NCBI GenBank assembly: GCA_905478065.1
Contig: CAJQGZ010000057.1
Location: 1-35,573, forward strand
Origin: an uncultured bacterium
GTDB taxonomy: Bacteria > Fidelibacterota > Marinisomatia > Marinisomatales > UBA1611
Direction: 5' to 3'
Length of the DNA: 35,573 nt
Numbering within the stretch: the stretch's first letter is position 1; every line of letters starts with the position of its first letter. A program made the translations under genes and the position numbers. A model generated the notes under the pieces. The model was not told the DNA's origin and searched no databases. It saw only the letters and a list, made by a program, of their open reading frames with translations. Of this stretch, positions 17,014 to 25,924 are shown piece by piece.

Positions 17014-18015
17014 TTATTTTTTTTTCATTGAAGGCATGCCACTTTTTAAATCCATTACTCTATCAAAAATTTCTTCCTGAACTATATTACCTCTAATTAG
17101 TGGGTACATTGATTCAACTAATTCGTTCCATTCGTCAACTTGGTCTTGGTTTAAGTTATTAACTTTCAACCCATATTCTTTCATAACCTCAACTGCCTCG
17201 TCTTCTTCTTTTCGATTGTTTAGCTGGTATTCTATACCAGTCTCTTCAGAAACTTTTAGCATAGCCTTTTGATATTTTGGTTTTATCCTATTCCACATTT
17301 TTAAATCTATCACTAGAGCTGCTGTTAGAATACCCCATTTCATATTTAACATGTTTTGTGTAATACCAAAATATTGATTTGCTGCAACATATAAAGGTGG
17401 AAATGGCATAGCGTTTACAAGTCCCGTTTGTAGACTAGAATGTACATCTGGGACTGCAAGCGGCACTGCATTAAAACCAGCCTCATCATATAATTTTGCA
17501 GTTTTATAATCACCTGCCCAAGTCCAAATTTTCTGAGATTTTAAATCTTCAGGTGTAAAAATAGGATTTTTAGTAAACCAATACACCCATCCAACATCTA
17601 CCATGGTCAAAACTTTGACCCCATTTTTTTCCGCACCACTTATTAAATCATCTTTGATTTCGTTTCTTATATAGTCTATATCTCCATACTCTTGAAAAAG
17701 CAATGGAATAAAACAATAAGTATATTGTGGGTTTATTTCTGTTAAGCCCTCAGCTGAAATAGCTGCACCATGAATTTGACCGATTTTCATTTTTCTTATC
17801 ATATCACGCTCATCGCCGACAATGCCTCCGGGATAGATTCTCAACCTTACATTGCCATTCGTTTCTTCTGTCCAACGCTCCCCCATTTTTGCAATCAGTG
17901 AGTACCAGGGAGTACCTTCAGGCGCTAATGTTGCCATCTTGATAATTGTCTTTCTAGCAAAAGAGAACTCAGTGAACATTAACAAAATTGATATATATAT
18001 TATAACCTTATTCAT
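17014..18015 (-). CDS. dctP: TRAP transporter substrate-binding protein DctP
   Basis: A 333-residue periplasmic binding protein with a signal peptide (1-20, ending in EFSFA). DctP features are clear: TLAPEGTPWY, GGIVGDERDMIRKMKIGQIHGA, and PLAVPDVHSSLQTGLVNAM. The usual carboxylate-clamping Arg in the K-I-R segment is replaced: the sequence is QKIWTWAGD, with Trp164 at the Arg position. This suggests a ligand other than a simple C4-dicarboxylate or sialic acid. I start at the ATG 18013-18015, which gives a clean signal peptide and has AAAAGG about nine bases upstream. A longer frame adds 12 residues overlapping tatT. The C-terminus ends in three Lys encoded by a nine-base A-run before the stop. 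Confidence 0.92.
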   Translation of the reverse strand: MNKVIIYISILLMFTEFSFARKTIIKMATLAPEGTPWYSLIAKMGERWTEETNGNVRLRIYPGGIVGDERDMIRKMKIGQIHGAAISAEGLTEINPQYTYCFIPLLFQEYGDIDYIRNEIKDDLISGAEKNGVKVLTMVDVGWVYWFTKNPIFTPEDLKSQKIWTWAGDYKTAKLYDEAGFNAVPLAVPDVHSSLQTGLVNAMPFPPLYVAANQYFGITQNMLNMKWGILTAALVIDLKMWNRIKPKYQKAMLKVSEETGIEYQLNNRKEEDEAVEVMKEYGLKVNNLNQDQVDEWNELVESMYPLIRGNIVQEEIFDRVMDLKSGMPSMKKK

Positions 18016-18031
18016 ACCATGTAACCTTTTT

Positions 18032-18934
18032 TTAATAAAAAAATTCATCAATATTATCCAGGAGCCACTCAGCTCTATTTTTATTTATTGTATTTGTCAG
18101 TTGAAATTGTTTGGCAGATTTTGTGTTTATTTTTAATGCTTCATTTAATAAATAGACAAATTCATCTCTGTTTTGCCTGGTCTTTGAGACTGATTCCGCA
18201 AAGGTAATATAAGGAGTCATATCCTTTCCATTAGATGCTTTTACAGCAGATTCAAATAAATGTTTTGAAACAGAATCTGCTTCTTCTGAAGTCATCAATG
18301 GGTTGTTCATTGAATATGTTATTAAGGCAACCAACGCAGCACCATTATTCCAATTGGGATCTAAAGCGACTATAGAATATAATAACTTCCCAACTCTAGG
18401 CAGTTTTATAATCCACTCAGGATTTCCACTACTAGAGCTTATTGCACCTCCATAGGCAGCAGCAGTCCAGTATAATAATTCCAAGTCACTATTTTCAATA
18501 TCAACGCTTGGTATATTATCAGTACTTGAGTTTGTGTCGTCGCACAACCACTTATAATAATTATTATAAAGATAACTAATTGAAGAATCACCGTAAGAAA
18601 CAGCATTCTCAAAGTACTGATGAGCTTCCAATTCAAAAGTTTTCGCTTTTGAATAATTTTCCAACATTAAACGATCAGATAGTTCAATTAAAAAGCCGAA
18701 CGCATAGGTAGTTAAAGTTTCAACTCCCTCAATCTTGTAATCAATATTATTAGGATCTTTTTTTAATTTTTTTTGAACTTTATTAAGAGCGGTTTTTTTG
18801 TATAAATGCCCAGCAACTTTAGGAGTTTTGTCCAAGACATAGACCGTAGGGCTGCAAGAACTAAAAAATAAGATAAATAATAAGTAAAATAATCCTTTAA
18901 TGCGAAATTTCTTTGTAGATCGGATATGATTCAC
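18032..18934 (-). CDS. tatT: TatT-family TPR lipoprotein of a TRAP transporter
   Basis: A 300-residue lipoprotein (lipobox FFSSC, Cys27). The core [16 protein letters not shown] (151-166), followed by [31 protein letters not shown], matches the TRAP-transporter TatT family typified by Treponema pallidum Tp0956. There a trimeric helical-repeat lipoprotein binds the DctP-type partner, giving a TPR-protein-associated TRAP (TPAT) system. The gene order tatT-dctP-dctQM supports this. It starts at GTG 18932-18934, inside the end of glyA (38-base overlap), with AAGGA five bases upstream. The role of TatT, perhaps handing hydrophobic ligands to DctP, is suggested by family work and not by this sequence. 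Confidence 0.85.
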   Translation of the reverse strand: MNHIRSTKKFRIKGLFYLLFILFFSSCSPTVYVLDKTPKVAGHLYKKTALNKVQKKLKKDPNNIDYKIEGVETLTTYAFGFLIELSDRLMLENYSKAKTFELEAHQYFENAVSYGDSSISYLYNNYYKWLCDDTNSSTDNIPSVDIENSDLELLYWTAAAYGGAISSSSGNPEWIIKLPRVGKLLYSIVALDPNWNNGAALVALITYSMNNPLMTSEEADSVSKHLFESAVKASNGKDMTPYITFAESVSKTRQNRDEFVYLLNEALKINTKSAKQFQLTNTINKNRAEWLLDNIDEFFY

Positions 18935-20195
18935 AAAGATCCTTAACGTTTGATTTTACTTTTTTTAGGTTAACATCACTATCGGGGTTATTTATCACCA
19001 TATCAATCAATTGCGCTACTTTTTTCATTTCTTGAGCACCCATATTTCTTGTAGTAATTGCGGGCGTACCGACCCTTATACCACTTGTAATAAAAGGACT
19101 ACGTTGATCAAATGGCACCATATTTTTATTAACTGTAATCCCTGCTTTTTCTAACGCTTTTTCTGCAGCTTTACCTGATATACTTTTATTTGTTAAATCA
19201 ATTAATACTATATGTGTATCAGTACCGCCAGAAACAATATTGTAGTCCATTTCAATGAGCTCTTGAGCCATTACCTTCGCATTTTCTACAATTTTATTTG
19301 CATAAACCTTGAAATCATCTTTAATCGCTTCACCAAAAGCAATAGCTTTTGCAGAAATTATATGCATTAATGGACCACCTTGCATACCCGGCATTACGGC
19401 TGAATCAAGTAGTTCTGATATCATTTTTGTTCTACCAGATTTCGGAGCGATTTTCCCCCAGGTGTTCTCTTTATCTTTTCCCATCATGATAATTCCGCCC
19501 CTAGGGCCTCTTAAAGTCTTATGAGTAGTACTTGTAATTACATCGCAATATGGAACTGGAGAAGGATGAACGCCTGCAGCTATTAAACCACTAGGATGAG
19601 CAATGTCTGCCATTAAAAAAGCACCAATCTCAGTTGCAATTTCATGAAAAATTTCAAATTCAACAAACCGTGGATAAGCACTACCACCGCAAATAATCAT
19701 TTTAGGCTTATGCTCTCTAGCTAACGCTCTTACATTATCAAAATCTACACGTCCAGTATTTTTATCAACCTGATAATTCACAAAATTATAAAGCTGACCT
19801 GAAAAATTAACTGGGCTTCCATGAGTTAGATGCCCCCCATGTGCTAAGTCAAGGCCCATAACTGTATCTCCTACGGAAAGAAAGGTCATAAAAACAGCCA
19901 TATTCGCTTGAGAGCCTGAATGAGGTTGAACATTGCCATATTCAACTTTAAAAAGGCTTTTAAGCCTATCAACAGCTAAGTTTTCAGCCTCATCTACATG
20001 GACACAACCGCCATAATACCTTTTGCCAGGATAACCTTCAGCATACTTATTAGTCATAATGCCTCCAGCAGCTTCTAAAATTGCCGGGCTCGTAAAATTC
20101 TCGGAGGCTATAAGTTCAAGTGTATTATGCTCTCTTTCCTCTTCTCTTTGGATAATATCATATAATTCGGGGTCGCTATCTTTGATATAAGACAT
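18897..20195 (-). CDS. glyA: Serine hydroxymethyltransferase GlyA
   Basis: A 432-residue PLP enzyme that interconverts serine and glycine and charges tetrahydrofolate with a one-carbon unit. The PLP-binding lysine is K226 in [14 protein letters not shown]. Other hallmarks are [15 protein letters not shown] near residue 30, [13 protein letters not shown] (51-63), [14 protein letters not shown] (195-208) and [11 protein letters not shown]. Length is typical of the bacterial enzyme. It directly abuts the preceding TPR gene (no bases between stop and start), and tatT starts within its end. The position between a lipoprotein gene and a TRAP transporter is unusual for this housekeeping enzyme; shared regulation is possible but unproven. 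Confidence 0.97.
   Translation of the reverse strand: MSYIKDSDPELYDIIQREEEREHNTLELIASENFTSPAILEAAGGIMTNKYAEGYPGKRYYGGCVHVDEAENLAVDRLKSLFKVEYGNVQPHSGSQANMAVFMTFLSVGDTVMGLDLAHGGHLTHGSPVNFSGQLYNFVNYQVDKNTGRVDFDNVRALAREHKPKMIICGGSAYPRFVEFEIFHEIATEIGAFLMADIAHPSGLIAAGVHPSPVPYCDVITSTTHKTLRGPRGGIIMMGKDKENTWGKIAPKSGRTKMISELLDSAVMPGMQGGPLMHIISAKAIAFGEAIKDDFKVYANKIVENAKVMAQELIEMDYNIVSGGTDTHIVLIDLTNKSISGKAAEKALEKAGITVNKNMVPFDQRSPFITSGIRVGTPAITTRNMGAQEMKKVAQLIDMVINNPDSDVNLKKVKSNVKDLCESYPIYKEISH
18940..18944 (-). promoter_or_regulatory. Shine-Dalgarno AAGGA of tatT inside glyA
   Basis: AAGGA lies five bases before the GTG at 18932-18934. It supports a real 38-base overlap with glyA rather than a later start. 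Confidence 0.6.
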
Positions 20196-21482
20196 TTATT
20201 TTTTCCAATTTTTTTCTGGAGAAAGATTATCTGTTACCCAATCGTAGCTAGCTGTAGTAGTCCGTATTACGCCCGATCTTTTTACTTTATCTTCAGCCAT
20301 AAACCATTGAGCTTTGCCGTATAACAAATCTTTCGCATTGTCTTTTAGATACTTCAATCGATTAAAGCCTCTGTAATTCATTTCGTTAGCTTTGGTAAAA
20401 TTATCATAAGCAAGTTTTGCTACAATTCTATCATCGACAGTTAAGGGGTTGTTTTTAAGTGACTCCCAGGCTTTGTAGAACACTTTACCTTTTTGACCAA
20501 ATCCATTTCCACTATTATCAATTAAATTAATAGATTTATCAGCCCAACGGAGAGCCTTTCCATAATTTTCAATATCAATGTAAATATCTGAAATGGTTAT
20601 AGCAACTCGACCATCTCTAGGATCAATTTTAAATAATGATTCATAAGCAGATGCTGCATTCTCTAATTCATCGGACTCCCAAGATACTTTTCCTAATTTC
20701 TGATATGCGAGCTTACTAGTTGGTTCTTTTGAAATAATTCTTTTAAGAATATCCATAGCTTCGTCTGCTCTGTCAGCTTTTATGAGTCTATCAGAATAAT
20801 CAAGGCCATAACTTATATTGTCAGGATTGTCTGAATAACGTTTTTCATATACTTCTAATGGATTTTTTCCACTATTTTCATAAGCAATGGCAAGCTCACT
20901 TTGAGCAACATCATTTGTATCATCGACTCTAAGTATCTTTCTGAGTACTATTATCTGATTATCGTAGTTACCTTGATCTTTATAAATTTTTGCTAGGTCA
21001 TTTAGAATACTAATATCATTCGGCGCAATATCTACCAAACGCTCATATTCAATAATTTCTTTATCTACCTTACCTTGCCTTTTGTATGCGTATGCTAGTT
21101 GCTTTCTTAATTGAACATTTTGCGGGATTTTTTGTAGACCATCTACTAAAACATATTCTGCACTATCAAATCGGCCAATTTGTGTGTAAGCAAATGAATA
21201 ATACTGATATATTTCTTCAGGTGGAGCATAAACAGCATTCCATTCGTCACAACTTAAATCTGTAATTTCACTGTAGATTCTAATGGTTTGCTTCCAGTCA
21301 CGATTGCGATAATATTCAGCAGCGCTACTCATTAAGCGAGGGCACCTGACGTCTCTTAGAGAATCTAACCTAGCTTTTTCTTTTGCAAAATCCATATCTG
21401 AACCATCCTTTGGAGGAACACACATTGAAAAAACAAATAAAAAGAGGCCTATAAATAAAACTCGATTTGTCAATAATTGCAT
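20196..21482 (-). CDS. TPR lipoprotein of unknown function
   Basis: A 428-residue protein with a lipoprotein-like signal (MQLLTNRVLFIGLFLFVFSMC, Cys21) followed by a Lys/Asp-rich linker. At least seven TPR-like helix pairs are visible between about 45 and 340, including QLAYAYKRQGKVDKEIIEYERLV, DLAKIYKDQGNYDNQIIVL and KLGKVSWESDELENAASAYESL. The C-terminal 80 residues (from about 350) leave the repeat pattern. TPR lipoproteins usually scaffold envelope protein complexes; the partner is unknown, but an outer-membrane barrel gene ends one base upstream. Two purine-rich sites precede the ATG, AGGAG and AAAGG, the nearer four bases away. Confidence 0.7.
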   Translation of the reverse strand: MQLLTNRVLFIGLFLFVFSMCVPPKDGSDMDFAKEKARLDSLRDVRCPRLMSSAAEYYRNRDWKQTIRIYSEITDLSCDEWNAVYAPPEEIYQYYSFAYTQIGRFDSAEYVLVDGLQKIPQNVQLRKQLAYAYKRQGKVDKEIIEYERLVDIAPNDISILNDLAKIYKDQGNYDNQIIVLRKILRVDDTNDVAQSELAIAYENSGKNPLEVYEKRYSDNPDNISYGLDYSDRLIKADRADEAMDILKRIISKEPTSKLAYQKLGKVSWESDELENAASAYESLFKIDPRDGRVAITISDIYIDIENYGKALRWADKSINLIDNSGNGFGQKGKVFYKAWESLKNNPLTVDDRIVAKLAYDNFTKANEMNYRGFNRLKYLKDNAKDLLYGKAQWFMAEDKVKRSGVIRTTTASYDWVTDNLSPEKNWKK

Positions 21483-21483
21483 A

Positions 21484-22797
21484 CTACCTTTGTCTCCTTT
21501 TTATAAACCATATATCAGCAATACTTATTCCTACTTGAAATCCTCTAAAAAGTTCTTCACCAATAAAAATATTCGAATGATCCCTTAGACTAGAATGATA
21601 AGTAAAATCTATCTGATTTCCCACTGTTTTAAATTTATATCCAAAACCAAAAGAGAAACCAATCTCAGAAATATTATTTTGGCCGTCTATTCTAAGGAGT
21701 GAAGCATTATTAAACTCATCAAGAGTGTAAGCATTAACAGAAAAACCAGAACGAAAAGTAAAATTGTCAAATAATTGAAATGATTTTTCATTTGAAAACC
21801 AGACTACACCCAAAGAAATATGGTTACTATTAACTATTCTGTTATTAAAACTGTTAGGCATTTCATTTTCAAAAGAAGAATTATCTTCATTTTTTTCAAA
21901 CTCTAAGGATAATTGTAACCTATCTAGAAATATTTTTGATACTCCTATGCCCAAAGAAAATGGCCTATGAATATCAGTTAGCCTCTTCGTTAATGGATTA
22001 GGAACATCATTGGGTTCAGGGAAATCATACCCCGGATTTAGATAATCGTAAACAAGATCATGATACCCATTTTTATTTGCATCAAAATATGGATAAAGCT
22101 TAGTACTTAAAGCTTCTAGAGGTTTAATAGAAACCTTGGATTTAAAATATAAACTCAATTCATTAATTTTATGTTCTGCAAACAACAGAGCATTAATCCC
22201 CGAAAAATTTAACCTAGAAGATAATGTATATGGAATTTCATCAATATTTAAATTATTACTCTGCCTAGAAGAACCAAAAAGAAGTTGAAACGTAACACCT
22301 ATACTCGTCTTAGGAAGTATTGATGAAGCTACAGATAAGTTAAAGGCCATTATACCTCCAGCTTGTTTATATTCTTTCGCCATGGAAACTGTGTCTCCAA
22401 AAACGATTGATTCAGAGTTTAATGAGTCAAGCAAATTGACCTTTTGGTAAGAATATGGATGAAGCTCAATACCTAAAGCATGCTTTCGCTTTATAGGGAT
22501 GATAAGTTGCGCAGATTGCAAGTTTGAATAGCCGTTTATAGAGTTATTTTTTATTGTCGACTCAAATCCATTGTAAGCTATAGACAAAGAAGTAAACTTT
22601 AAATTTGACCATGTCGTTGGATTTGATAAAGAGACATGATTTCTGTAAGAGGGCGTCATTCCAAGAGAACTGCTCCCACCAGCAGAGGCGGAGGACCATT
22701 GTTGAAGACTACCTATTCCATAACCATTAGATGGCCCTTGAGAAAAACACATTGAGACAAAAAATAATATCTTAAGCAATTTATTAAGGAGCAACAT
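21484..22797 (-). CDS. Predicted outer-membrane beta-barrel protein
   Basis: A 437-residue protein with a signal peptide (about 1-19, cut after CFSQ). A Gly/Ser-rich segment (YGIGSLQQWSSASAGGSSSLGMTPSYRN, about 26-53) leads into a SLSNPTTWSNL motif. This opening recalls the N-terminus of PorV/FadL-like barrels in FCB bacteria. Alternating amphipathic strands follow to the end. A short DANKNGYHD loop (239-247) has the D-x-N-x-N-G-x-x-D pattern of Ca2+-binding turns. The family is not certain. The ATG overlaps the end of the DUF4270-like gene by 14 bases, so the two are probably coupled. Confidence 0.6.
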   Translation of the reverse strand: MLLLNKLLKILFFVSMCFSQGPSNGYGIGSLQQWSSASAGGSSSLGMTPSYRNHVSLSNPTTWSNLKFTSLSIAYNGFESTIKNNSINGYSNLQSAQLIIPIKRKHALGIELHPYSYQKVNLLDSLNSESIVFGDTVSMAKEYKQAGGIMAFNLSVASSILPKTSIGVTFQLLFGSSRQSNNLNIDEIPYTLSSRLNFSGINALLFAEHKINELSLYFKSKVSIKPLEALSTKLYPYFDANKNGYHDLVYDYLNPGYDFPEPNDVPNPLTKRLTDIHRPFSLGIGVSKIFLDRLQLSLEFEKNEDNSSFENEMPNSFNNRIVNSNHISLGVVWFSNEKSFQLFDNFTFRSGFSVNAYTLDEFNNASLLRIDGQNNISEIGFSFGFGYKFKTVGNQIDFTYHSSLRDHSNIFIGEELFRGFQVGISIADIWFIKRRQR

Positions 22798-24004
22798 AAA
22801 AAATCTCTAAGCGGTTATTTACATTATCTAAATCAAAAAACAAACTATCAAATAAATCATTGCTCATATTTGAATAAAGTTTAAAACCAACGTTTTTAAT
22901 AGAATCTGTCATTAGAATAGATTGAAAATATGATTTCAAAGAAATTTCAAGCTTTCCACTTGCTGTTGTTGCAGAGGAATAATGCTGCCCTAGATAATCA
23001 TACGGATCTAATTCAAAAACCTGAGAAGTTGTATCAATTTCAACTTTAAGCGGATCCATTCTTACAGAAAAAGATTTTAAAGTATCATTAGTATTTTCTT
23101 TCTGATATAAAGATAAGTTGGCGTAACGAATTACAGAGTATGGTGGTAATGAAAGAGAGTCAAAAGGAATATTAAAGATTGACCTGTATCCCCTAGCTCG
23201 ACTTATAAATATAGAATTATCAACATTAATAGCATCCTCCATATCTTTAAGGATAGACAAATCTTCGGAAACGTATACAAGTCTAGTGAGAGTGTCAATA
23301 ATAGTAGAATCTGAGCTAAGATCAACCTCACTTCTATAATAAACCTCTATCTTAGGATCTAGGCTTCCAGAGCTGTATTCTCTACTAAATAGCTCAATAA
23401 ATGATTCGTCTGCACCATAAGACAAAGCAAAGGTACGATATAATTTGGTCGTATCAATTAAAGACTCAGATATGCTACTCAAATTCCATGACAGAGAAGT
23501 CTCTTGAAATTGACTAACAGTATCAGAAGTATCAATTATAACGTCAATTGCAGGTGAGCCTAAATTACTCCATGAAGAAAAATCAATGTTAGATAAATCA
23601 GCTAAAGAACTATTATTTTCATCAAATATTGAATCATTTGAAAAATATAATTTTAAGTTGTTATCAATTGTAAGAGAACTATCTCCAGCAAAAACTTTAA
23701 AGAATAAACTATCCACAGTCACAGTTGAATCAATAAAAGTATTCCAACCAATTGTAGAAAATTTTAAAAGCGAGCTAGTAAAGTTGAAACCATCTTGGTT
23801 GCCGACATATAATTTATTGTAGCCACCAATATCTGGAGAAACTTGGTAATTAAAAGCTGTTATATCACTGCTAGTGATTAATAGAGTATCAATAGATTGG
23901 CTAATATTGGAAAGATCAGATTGAATTGGCTCTTCAGAGCGATTTGCAAAAAAAAGTAAAAGGCCACATAAACCTATTGTGGATAATAGACTGGTAAATT
24001 TCAT
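22784..24004 (-). CDS. Secreted DUF4270-like beta-sandwich protein
   Basis: A 406-residue exported protein with a hydrophobic N-terminus (about 5-20, LLSTIGLCGLLLFFA) that could be a signal peptide or a lipoprotein signal. Two similar beta-rich halves are visible. Residues about 60-230 run SSLLKFSTIGWNTFIDSTVTVDSLFFKVFAGD to FIELFSREYSSGSLDPKIEVYY. Residues about 265-404 repeat the pattern, from ISRARGYRSIFNIPFDSL to NRLEIFYVAP. The layout resembles DUF4270 or DNRLRE-type sandwiches. It lies 156 bases downstream of the GT5-like gene; from memory, Bacteroidetes genomes often place DUF4270 beside the same GT5-like family, which strengthens the call. The binding target is unknown. Confidence 0.45.
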   Translation of the reverse strand: MKFTSLLSTIGLCGLLLFFANRSEEPIQSDLSNISQSIDTLLITSSDITAFNYQVSPDIGGYNKLYVGNQDGFNFTSSLLKFSTIGWNTFIDSTVTVDSLFFKVFAGDSSLTIDNNLKLYFSNDSIFDENNSSLADLSNIDFSSWSNLGSPAIDVIIDTSDTVSQFQETSLSWNLSSISESLIDTTKLYRTFALSYGADESFIELFSREYSSGSLDPKIEVYYRSEVDLSSDSTIIDTLTRLVYVSEDLSILKDMEDAINVDNSIFISRARGYRSIFNIPFDSLSLPPYSVIRYANLSLYQKENTNDTLKSFSVRMDPLKVEIDTTSQVFELDPYDYLGQHYSSATTASGKLEISLKSYFQSILMTDSIKNVGFKLYSNMSNDLFDSLFFDLDNVNNRLEIFYVAP

Positions 24005-24160
24005 TTATAGTTAACCTAGGATAGTTTGAAAAGTTCCAAATTTTTTATTTTTAAAAGTAGTATTGTGGTAGCCGAAAATCTTTGATTAATAAATACGCTT
24101 GTCAGATTTGGTCTTTAAGAACGATAGTATCCGCTAAATAGATGATTTATATAATTTTAA
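24005..24160. other. 156-base gap without a gene
   Basis: AT-rich sequence between the GT5-like and DUF4270-like genes. I see no hairpin followed by a U-tract, no RNA gene and no convincing promoter hexamers. It is one of only three gaps longer than about 150 bases, so a transcript boundary here is plausible. Confidence 0.3.
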
Positions 24161-25000
24161 TTACTTAGATGTAGCATCAAATATGACTTCCTCTAAAGAC
24201 TCTGTCATTGCATTAAAATCTATATCCTCTGCATCTTCTTGATCAAAAACTGTAATCTTGTCCTTGTTGTCTTTAAAAGCAGATCTTTTAAGCAAATTTG
24301 TAGATATCTTTTCCCCCGGCCTATTCATTACTAAAATAGCATCGGCGCTATAACTGGCAACATCATATATATTTAATTTCGAACCTTTAATCTTAGGATC
24401 AATCTCAATTCCCATTTTAACAAGTTCTGCCCTATCCACTAGCGAGTATTCATCTTGATCATGAACGACTAAAACTGTTTTAATTTTCTTGTAAAAATTG
24501 CTTATACCTTCGTATTCATTCTTGTAATAATTGGGGATTAGAGCTGATTGCCAACCATTACAAACAAAAATGTCTGGAACCCAAAAAAGATGAGGAAGAG
24601 TACTGATTACAGCTTTAGAAAAATATGCATATCTCTCAACATTATCCATTAAGATTCTACCGTTTTTAGATTTATACAATAAATTTGTCAAAGGCTGAAA
24701 CCATTTTTCGCTCTCAAGAAAATAAACTTGAACTCTAGTCTTAGGAATAAATGCACTCTTAGCGCTTGCAGATTCTTCTTCTCCGCGAAAGTTAAAAGGA
24801 ATTTCTCTTAATCTGATAACCTCTCTAAGAATATATTTACGTTCACTAATAAAACCATACTTGGGAATAATAGTTCTAATGTCATGACCTAATTCTTGAA
24901 GCATTGCCGGAACAACAGTTGAAAAACTTGCAAAATTTGACACATTTGCAAATGGAACAATTTCTGTAGTGCTAAAGTATATTTTTTTTGGTTTTGGCAT
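24161..25000 (-). CDS. Single-domain GT5-like protein ('glycogen/starch synthase' family)
   Basis: A 279-residue cytoplasmic protein equal to only the N-terminal Rossmann domain of GlgA. Features of the domain are visible: STTEIVPFA, LGHDIRTIIPKYG (37-49), VYFLESEKWF, NVERYAYFSKAV and VPDIFVCNGWQSALIPNYYK. GlgA is about 480 residues with a second nucleotide-binding domain; that half is absent. The ADP-glucose loop KTGGLADV is replaced by NVSNFASF. Bacteroidetes encode a widespread stand-alone family of about 270 residues with the same layout (EVIRL, PDIIHCHGW), and this looks like its homologue. Glycogen synthesis is therefore unlikely. It starts 19 bases after the CpoB-like gene and may share a unit with the shape genes. 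Confidence 0.75.
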   Translation of the reverse strand: MPKPKKIYFSTTEIVPFANVSNFASFSTVVPAMLQELGHDIRTIIPKYGFISERKYILREVIRLREIPFNFRGEEESASAKSAFIPKTRVQVYFLESEKWFQPLTNLLYKSKNGRILMDNVERYAYFSKAVISTLPHLFWVPDIFVCNGWQSALIPNYYKNEYEGISNFYKKIKTVLVVHDQDEYSLVDRAELVKMGIEIDPKIKGSKLNIYDVASYSADAILVMNRPGEKISTNLLKRSAFKDNKDKITVFDQEDAEDIDFNAMTESLEEVIFDATSK

Positions 25001-25019
25001 ATATCATTTCTTGTTTTTT

Positions 25020-25841
25020 TTAGTCAAGGGATAGCTTTCTCAGTGCGTCTTTTGCTTTTGGGTAGTATTCACTGCCAGGGAAGTAATCAATTAATCTTTG
25101 AAACTCTTGCTTTGCTTTTTCAATACTTCCCATACTTTGATATGCAAGTCCAAGCTTTAATTGCGCATCATCATCTTTGTCCGTACCCGCATAATTAAAA
25201 ACTTTCACAAATTCTCCGACGGCTCTTTTAAAGTCTTTTTTTGAATAATAACACTCAGCAAGCCAATATTGACAATTATCAGCTAAATCATTTGTAGCAT
25301 CAGAACTGACCAAATCTGCAAACCCCTTAATGGCACTATCATATTCTTGATTTTGGAAAAAACCAAGACTCTTCATGTAATGTTTTTTGTACTTTGCCGC
25401 ATTAAACTGTGGCTCAGTAGCAGCAATTGATCCTGATTTCATTTGAGACATTTCATTATAACTGTTTGTAAGAGTAACAATTTTATTTTCAATCATAACT
25501 AGTTTATTATATATTTCGAGAGATGTGCTATCCATAAATTTTGCTTGATTTTCTAACTTAGCAATTTTGTTATTTAGTGTATTAATTCTCTTCATCATAA
25601 CAACAGTAATTGAATCTTGCTGAGCTTTACTACTAACAGATTTTCTGAATGCAGACATTAATTCTGGCAACAGGAGTCTATCATTAAATTCTAGAGAGTC
25701 TACCAATACTCGAACCCTGTCTATTTTAGCATTAAGCCGTCTTAATTCTTTGTCATAGTTTTTGGAACTTTGAGAAAATAACAATGAACTATTAGTAAGG
25801 ATAAGTGCGAATAAAAATATAATTTTGGATGATTTAACCAT
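25020..25841 (-). CDS. CpoB/YbgF-like periplasmic coiled-coil TPR protein
   Basis: A 273-residue exported protein with a signal peptide (about 1-23, cut after LLFSQ). A coiled coil (about 30-140) follows, and then three TPR-like repeats (about 155-270: YMKSLGFFQNQEYDSAIKGF, QYWLAECYYSKKDFKRAVGEF, QLKLGLAYQSMGSIEKAKQEF). This is the layout of CpoB/YbgF, which links peptidoglycan synthesis to outer-membrane constriction through the Tol system. No tol or pal genes lie nearby; instead it follows mrdA-rodA. The longer frame opens at TTG 25872-25874; I use the ATG at 25839-25841 because it gives the better signal peptide. A generic TPR protein is the alternative. Confidence 0.65.
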   Translation of the reverse strand: MVKSSKIIFLFALILTNSSLLFSQSSKNYDKELRRLNAKIDRVRVLVDSLEFNDRLLLPELMSAFRKSVSSKAQQDSITVVMMKRINTLNNKIAKLENQAKFMDSTSLEIYNKLVMIENKIVTLTNSYNEMSQMKSGSIAATEPQFNAAKYKKHYMKSLGFFQNQEYDSAIKGFADLVSSDATNDLADNCQYWLAECYYSKKDFKRAVGEFVKVFNYAGTDKDDDAQLKLGLAYQSMGSIEKAKQEFQRLIDYFPGSEYYPKAKDALRKLSLD

Positions 25842-25924
25842 ATGATTACCAATTTTATTAAACAAAATCTTCAATATAATTTACCCGATAAAAAACAGAA
25901 CAACAATATCTTAAAATATTATCA

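Noticed and set aside
17017-17025. Nine-base A-run (minus strand) at the end of dctP as a slippage site
   Set aside because: Slippage would add only a few residues before another stop next to the dctQM start. With no stimulatory structure, it is more simply a Lys-rich C-terminus.
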